A DNA stretch of 64,000 nucleotides from Clostridiales bacterium 1_7_47FAA (GTDB lineage Bacteria; Bacillota; Clostridia; Lachnospirales; Lachnospiraceae): the NCBI GenBank assembly GCA_000155435.1, contig DS990262.1, forward strand, positions 928,255-992,254, written 5' to 3'. Numbering within the stretch: the stretch's first letter is position 1; each line of letters begins with the position of its first letter. The notes under the pieces are model-generated. The model saw only the letters and a list, made by a program, of their open reading frames with translations, ran no database searches and had not been told where the DNA came from. A program made the position numbers and the translations under genes. This document shows, piece by piece, positions 61,493 to 64,000 of this stretch.

Positions 61493-62410
61493 TTGATAGA
61501 TGAGATAAAAAAATATGTTAAGGAAATATTAATGATAGTCGAATTTGAAATATGGGAAAGAAACAGGGAGAAGCACATGATTCTCCAGACAAGAAATATA
61601 CAGAATAACATGACAATGTTACCATATGAAAGCGACTTCCTGTGTTTAATCCACGATTATTGTAAAATGAATAGAATTTATATAAATGAAATAAAAATAT
61701 ATAGTAATGTAAGACTTTATGTTTTTAAAATATATTTAAAGAATAATATGGATATAATAGCCTTTCCAGTGGAAATAACAAAACATGAACTTATTTTAAG
61801 GCGTGAACAGCAAGAACCAGATGGTTTTCATTCTGTGGTGGATAAAGAAATTAAGATACGTTTATGTGATATTAAAATAATAAAAGTGATTCATGATTGT
61901 GATGATGTTGATGTTGGAAATCTGGAATTATCAAAACCAATGTATGGATATAAGGCTATACCTGAAATAAATGGGCGTTTGAAAACAAAAGGCTGTGAAT
62001 ATCGACTCAATATACCATGTATAGTAAAAGTAAGAAATCCATATGTTACAGATTTTCAGGATTGCTATTTACATTTTTGTACAACAATAGAGGGCGTAGC
62101 ATTGTGTCCAGGCAGAACGGAATATTTAGAATCCATAAAAAACTATAAAAGAGGATCATTATCTGCAATAAGACTTTTTCAAGTGAAAGCAGAGGGACAT
62201 TGTGTTCAATATAGCGGTGATTGGTGGGTCACAAATAAATTAACTGTAATAAAGGAAGTTACTAAAGAAGACATTTATTCATATTTTATGAACAATTCTT
62301 TTATAAAAGCAAAGGTTATGAAACACTTAAAGTTAAATCATGATTTTTGGGACGGTTTTCTTAAATCAGAAATCCCTCCATTTATCGAATCGGAAACGGA
62401 TATGATGTGA
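61493..62410 (+). CDS. AT-rich gene of unknown function
   Basis: 305 residues from the TTG at 61493, 5 bases after GGAGGG; the TTG at 61478 precedes the SD. The protein is beta-rich with RGSLSAIRLFQVKAEGHCVQ then YSGDWWVTNK near residues 215-245. Codons are strongly A/T-ended compared with the tet(O) module and the ICE, which suggests a different origin. No family is recognised. It ends at a strong bidirectional terminator. Confidence 0.68.
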   Translation: MIDEIKKYVKEILMIVEFEIWERNREKHMILQTRNIQNNMTMLPYESDFLCLIHDYCKMNRIYINEIKIYSNVRLYVFKIYLKNNMDIIAFPVEITKHELILRREQQEPDGFHSVVDKEIKIRLCDIKIIKVIHDCDDVDVGNLELSKPMYGYKAIPEINGRLKTKGCEYRLNIPCIVKVRNPYVTDFQDCYLHFCTTIEGVALCPGRTEYLESIKNYKRGSLSAIRLFQVKAEGHCVQYSGDWWVTNKLTVIKEVTKEDIYSYFMNNSFIKAKVMKHLKLNHDFWDGFLKSEIPPFIESETDMM

Positions 62411-62500
62411 AAAAATACAACAATCTTTTAATGCAATAAATTAAAATAAATTTTAGGGTGGGTGTCCGGACAAAATGATGTAAATTGTTACTTTGGCAAA

Positions 62501-62538
62501 CGCCGCATGAACACTTCACTATGTTCATGTGGCGTTTT
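62501..62538. terminator. Bidirectional terminator between convergent genes
   Basis: CGCCGCATGAAC (62501-62512) pairs with GTTCATGTGGCG (62523-62534), one wobble, with TTTTC on one side and AAA on the other. It serves the plus-strand AT-rich gene and the minus-strand membrane protein. Confidence 0.82.
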
Positions 62539-62574
62539 CTTTTGTGTATGTATCTTACGTAAAAAGCTCGTATT

Positions 62575-63387
62575 TTATTTCGTTTTCTCAAAGGTAATGC
62601 GGATGCATTCTGTACTTTTGGAAGACGCAGTGACTGTATATGGTGGCAAAGCAAGTTCCATACTATCAGATATAGGAAAAGGTGTACCTGATGCGTCCAT
62701 GAGAAGTACATCGTATTTGTTCTCACTCCATATCTTTACACAATCCGTACATAGATATTTTGATATAAGAGATTCATCTGGCTGGGAGTCAGCCTGCATA
62801 TATATATCTGCACGATAGCTCTCGGAGGTAATGGGTGAGGTTATAATCATAGTTCCGTTCTCGGAAGAGGTGATTGTGACACTATGATTTCCCTCCCAAC
62901 TTCCTTTTGGAATAGTACTAACGGATCGTGAGTTTAAGTTTATTACACCAAATGCAGACTCATACGAGATATACGATTGGAGTTTACCCGAACAAATCCA
63001 GCATTCGGATTTGGAAACTGGACGGTGTACAATAAGCAATACAAAAGTAATAATAAAAAGAATACTAACAAGAGAAGCAATACAGAGCCGTTTTAGTTTG
63101 CGCTTTTTTCGGCAGCGCGCTATAGCCTGAGTGAATTGTTCCCATTCTTTTATATGCCGATAGTATGCAGGTTCAAGCCGGGCCCAAAGTTGCTCATACT
63201 GTTTGTCTTCAGTAAGATAGGGTAAAGGAAAGAATTCTTTACAAACATCCAGTAAATCAGAGATATCTTCATCACTTACATCACTTTGCGATAGAAAAAG
63301 TTGATTTGTTTCAAAGAACGCCTTCTCGACCTGGGAAGAATCGAAATTACCTTCTAGTGCTGTTAAAAATTTTGAAGCCAGCCTCAT
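62575..63387 (-). CDS. Single-pass membrane protein of unknown function
   Basis: 270 residues on the minus strand, ATG with CGGAGGAAAATACT upstream. Residues 1-90 form a helical cytosolic domain. A Lys/Arg stretch (CRKKRKLKRL) precedes a transmembrane helix (about 99-121). The outer domain (about 122-270) has two CxxC pairs (CWIC and CTDC), possibly a zinc ribbon split by a beta domain. The layout resembles anti-sigma or sensor proteins, but no signature confirms this. It is the only minus-strand gene in the window. Confidence 0.68.
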   Translation of the reverse strand: MRLASKFLTALEGNFDSSQVEKAFFETNQLFLSQSDVSDEDISDLLDVCKEFFPLPYLTEDKQYEQLWARLEPAYYRHIKEWEQFTQAIARCRKKRKLKRLCIASLVSILFIITFVLLIVHRPVSKSECWICSGKLQSYISYESAFGVINLNSRSVSTIPKGSWEGNHSVTITSSENGTMIITSPITSESYRADIYMQADSQPDESLISKYLCTDCVKIWSENKYDVLLMDASGTPFPISDSMELALPPYTVTASSKSTECIRITFEKTK

Positions 63388-63637
63388 AGTATTTTCCTCC
63401 GAAATGTTATCTAAAAGTTTATTTTCGTATCTATAAGATAACGTTTATTCATATGGATGTCTAGTAAAACTAATCTACAAATGTTCCCTGAAATAGACAA
63501 TCTTTTTATATACAAATGAAACTGAGATATAACATGTGTCATATTTTGGTGGACTGTTGCGGAGGGGAAAGTGGAATTATACTAGAAGATAACAAAAGTA
63601 GCTAATGGTAATATGCATATAGATGGTGAGGTGTGAT

Positions 63638-63964
63638 GTGGACCCAAAAGAATTCGGTGCTAAGTTGAGAGGTAAAAGAAAAGAATGCAAATTGTCATAC
63701 CAGGAATTGGCTGAAAGGTGTCATGTAAACCATGGATATATCAGGCAGTTGGAAGCTGGCAATAAGCTTCCCAGCGTTTCGCTTTTATTCATTATATGTG
63801 ATGTTTTAGGTACATCCCCCAATTATCTGTTTGGATATACGGAGGATAATGCTGATAAGGAATTGCTGGAACGTATATATCAATTAACGCCAGAGCAAAA
63901 GCGGGTGATGCTTTGTATTTTGGACGCTTATTTAAGCTTAGAAAAGATAGAAACAGAAAGTTAA
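63638..63964 (+). CDS. XRE-family transcriptional regulator
   Basis: 108 residues from the GTG at 63638, just after GAGGTG; an ATG at 63623 has no SD. The helix-turn-helix runs from FGAKLRGKRKECKLSYQELA to HGYIRQLEAGNKLPSVSLLF (about 5-55). A C-terminal helix (about 75-105) is suited to dimerisation. It is divergent from the minus-strand membrane protein across 235 bases and may regulate both. Confidence 0.88.
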   Translation: MDPKEFGAKLRGKRKECKLSYQELAERCHVNHGYIRQLEAGNKLPSVSLLFIICDVLGTSPNYLFGYTEDNADKELLERIYQLTPEQKRVMLCILDAYLSLEKIETES

Positions 63965-63977
63965 AGCTGGACAAGAG

Positions 63978-64000
63978 GCATCTCTGATCTTTGAGATGTC
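63978..64000 (+). terminator. Possible terminator stem at the window edge
   Basis: GGCATCTC (63978-63984 region) pairs with GAGATGTC ending at 64000, one wobble. Whether a T run follows cannot be seen. Confidence 0.4.

Noticed and set aside
63557..63583. Promoter TTGCGG / TATACT upstream of the XRE gene
   Set aside because: The spacing is only 15 bases and the -35 box is poor. A promoter is expected in this gap but cannot be placed confidently.
1..64000. Integrase, tRNA, rRNA or insertion-sequence transposase
   Set aside because: None was found on either strand: no tyrosine or serine recombinase signature and no DDE transposase among the frames, so element ends cannot be defined.

Overview
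The window looks like a large integrative conjugative element (ICE) from a low-GC Gram-positive gut anaerobe, most likely a member of the Lachnospiraceae or a related Clostridia family. The evidence is a PcfB/VirD4/PrgI/VirB4-type conjugation machine with a 3D-NlpC/P60 cell-wall hydrolase, a MobC/MobP relaxase pair, strong Shine-Dalgarno (SD) sites with many TTG and GTG starts, and a tet(O) cassette. Almost every gene is on the plus strand. No integrase, attachment site, tRNA, rRNA or CRISPR array is visible, so neither end of the element is shown.

Layout. (1) 0.1-8.5 kb is a Tad/Flp-pilus-like operon: CpaB, CpaE-like, CpaF, TadB, TadC, two TadE/F-like proteins, a DUF6550-type protein and a large secreted protein. 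(2) 8.6-13.3 kb holds two small unknown genes, then a PAPS-reductase-like enzyme, a Mom-like protein, a radical SAM protein and a DUF3991/TOPRIM protein, which together suggest nucleic-acid modification. (3) 13.3-20.9 kb is a tandem array of eight DUF5688-type paralogs. (4) 21.1-22.6 kb is a C5-cytosine methyltransferase whose AdoMet motif I lies at the C terminus. (5) 22.6-23.1 kb is non-coding, dense in inverted repeats, and is the best oriT candidate. (6) 23.1-31.5 kb contains a second paralog array, MobC, the relaxase and accessory proteins. (7) 31.5-50.4 kb is the type IV secretion (T4SS) operon: PcfB, VirD4 split by an ORF-less group II intron, pilin, VirB6-like, an adenine methyltransferase, PrgI, VirB4, the cell-wall hydrolase, several unknown proteins, RadC, and a self-contained MNT/HEPN toxin-antitoxin cassette. 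(8) 50.4-56.9 kb is a giant N6-methylase/SNF2 helicase, truncated at its 3' end, with a TnpV-like gene encoded out of frame inside it. (9) 56.8-61.4 kb is a tet(O) resistance module (tnpV, leader and attenuator, tet(O), KTR protein, two sigma-like factors) whose arrival appears to have cut the helicase. (10) 61.5-64 kb holds an AT-rich unknown gene, a convergent membrane protein and an XRE regulator.

Main unexplained signals: (a) 25 of 42 proteins encoded between 12.2 and 50.4 kb end in arginine, usually in a short basic tail, and all six Arg codons are used, so the pattern is a protein-level motif and perhaps a T4SS export or docking tag. (b) A tnpV-like gene is overprinted inside the helicase gene. 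(c) The cytosine methyltransferase is circularly permuted. (d) A maturase-less group II intron sits within the Walker B motif of VirD4. (e) A PAPS reductase-like, Mom-like and radical SAM trio precedes the DUF5688 array. Together the leading-region candidates, two methyltransferases and tailed paralogs suggest a protein and DNA-modification package that accompanies conjugation. This is inference from sequence alone.
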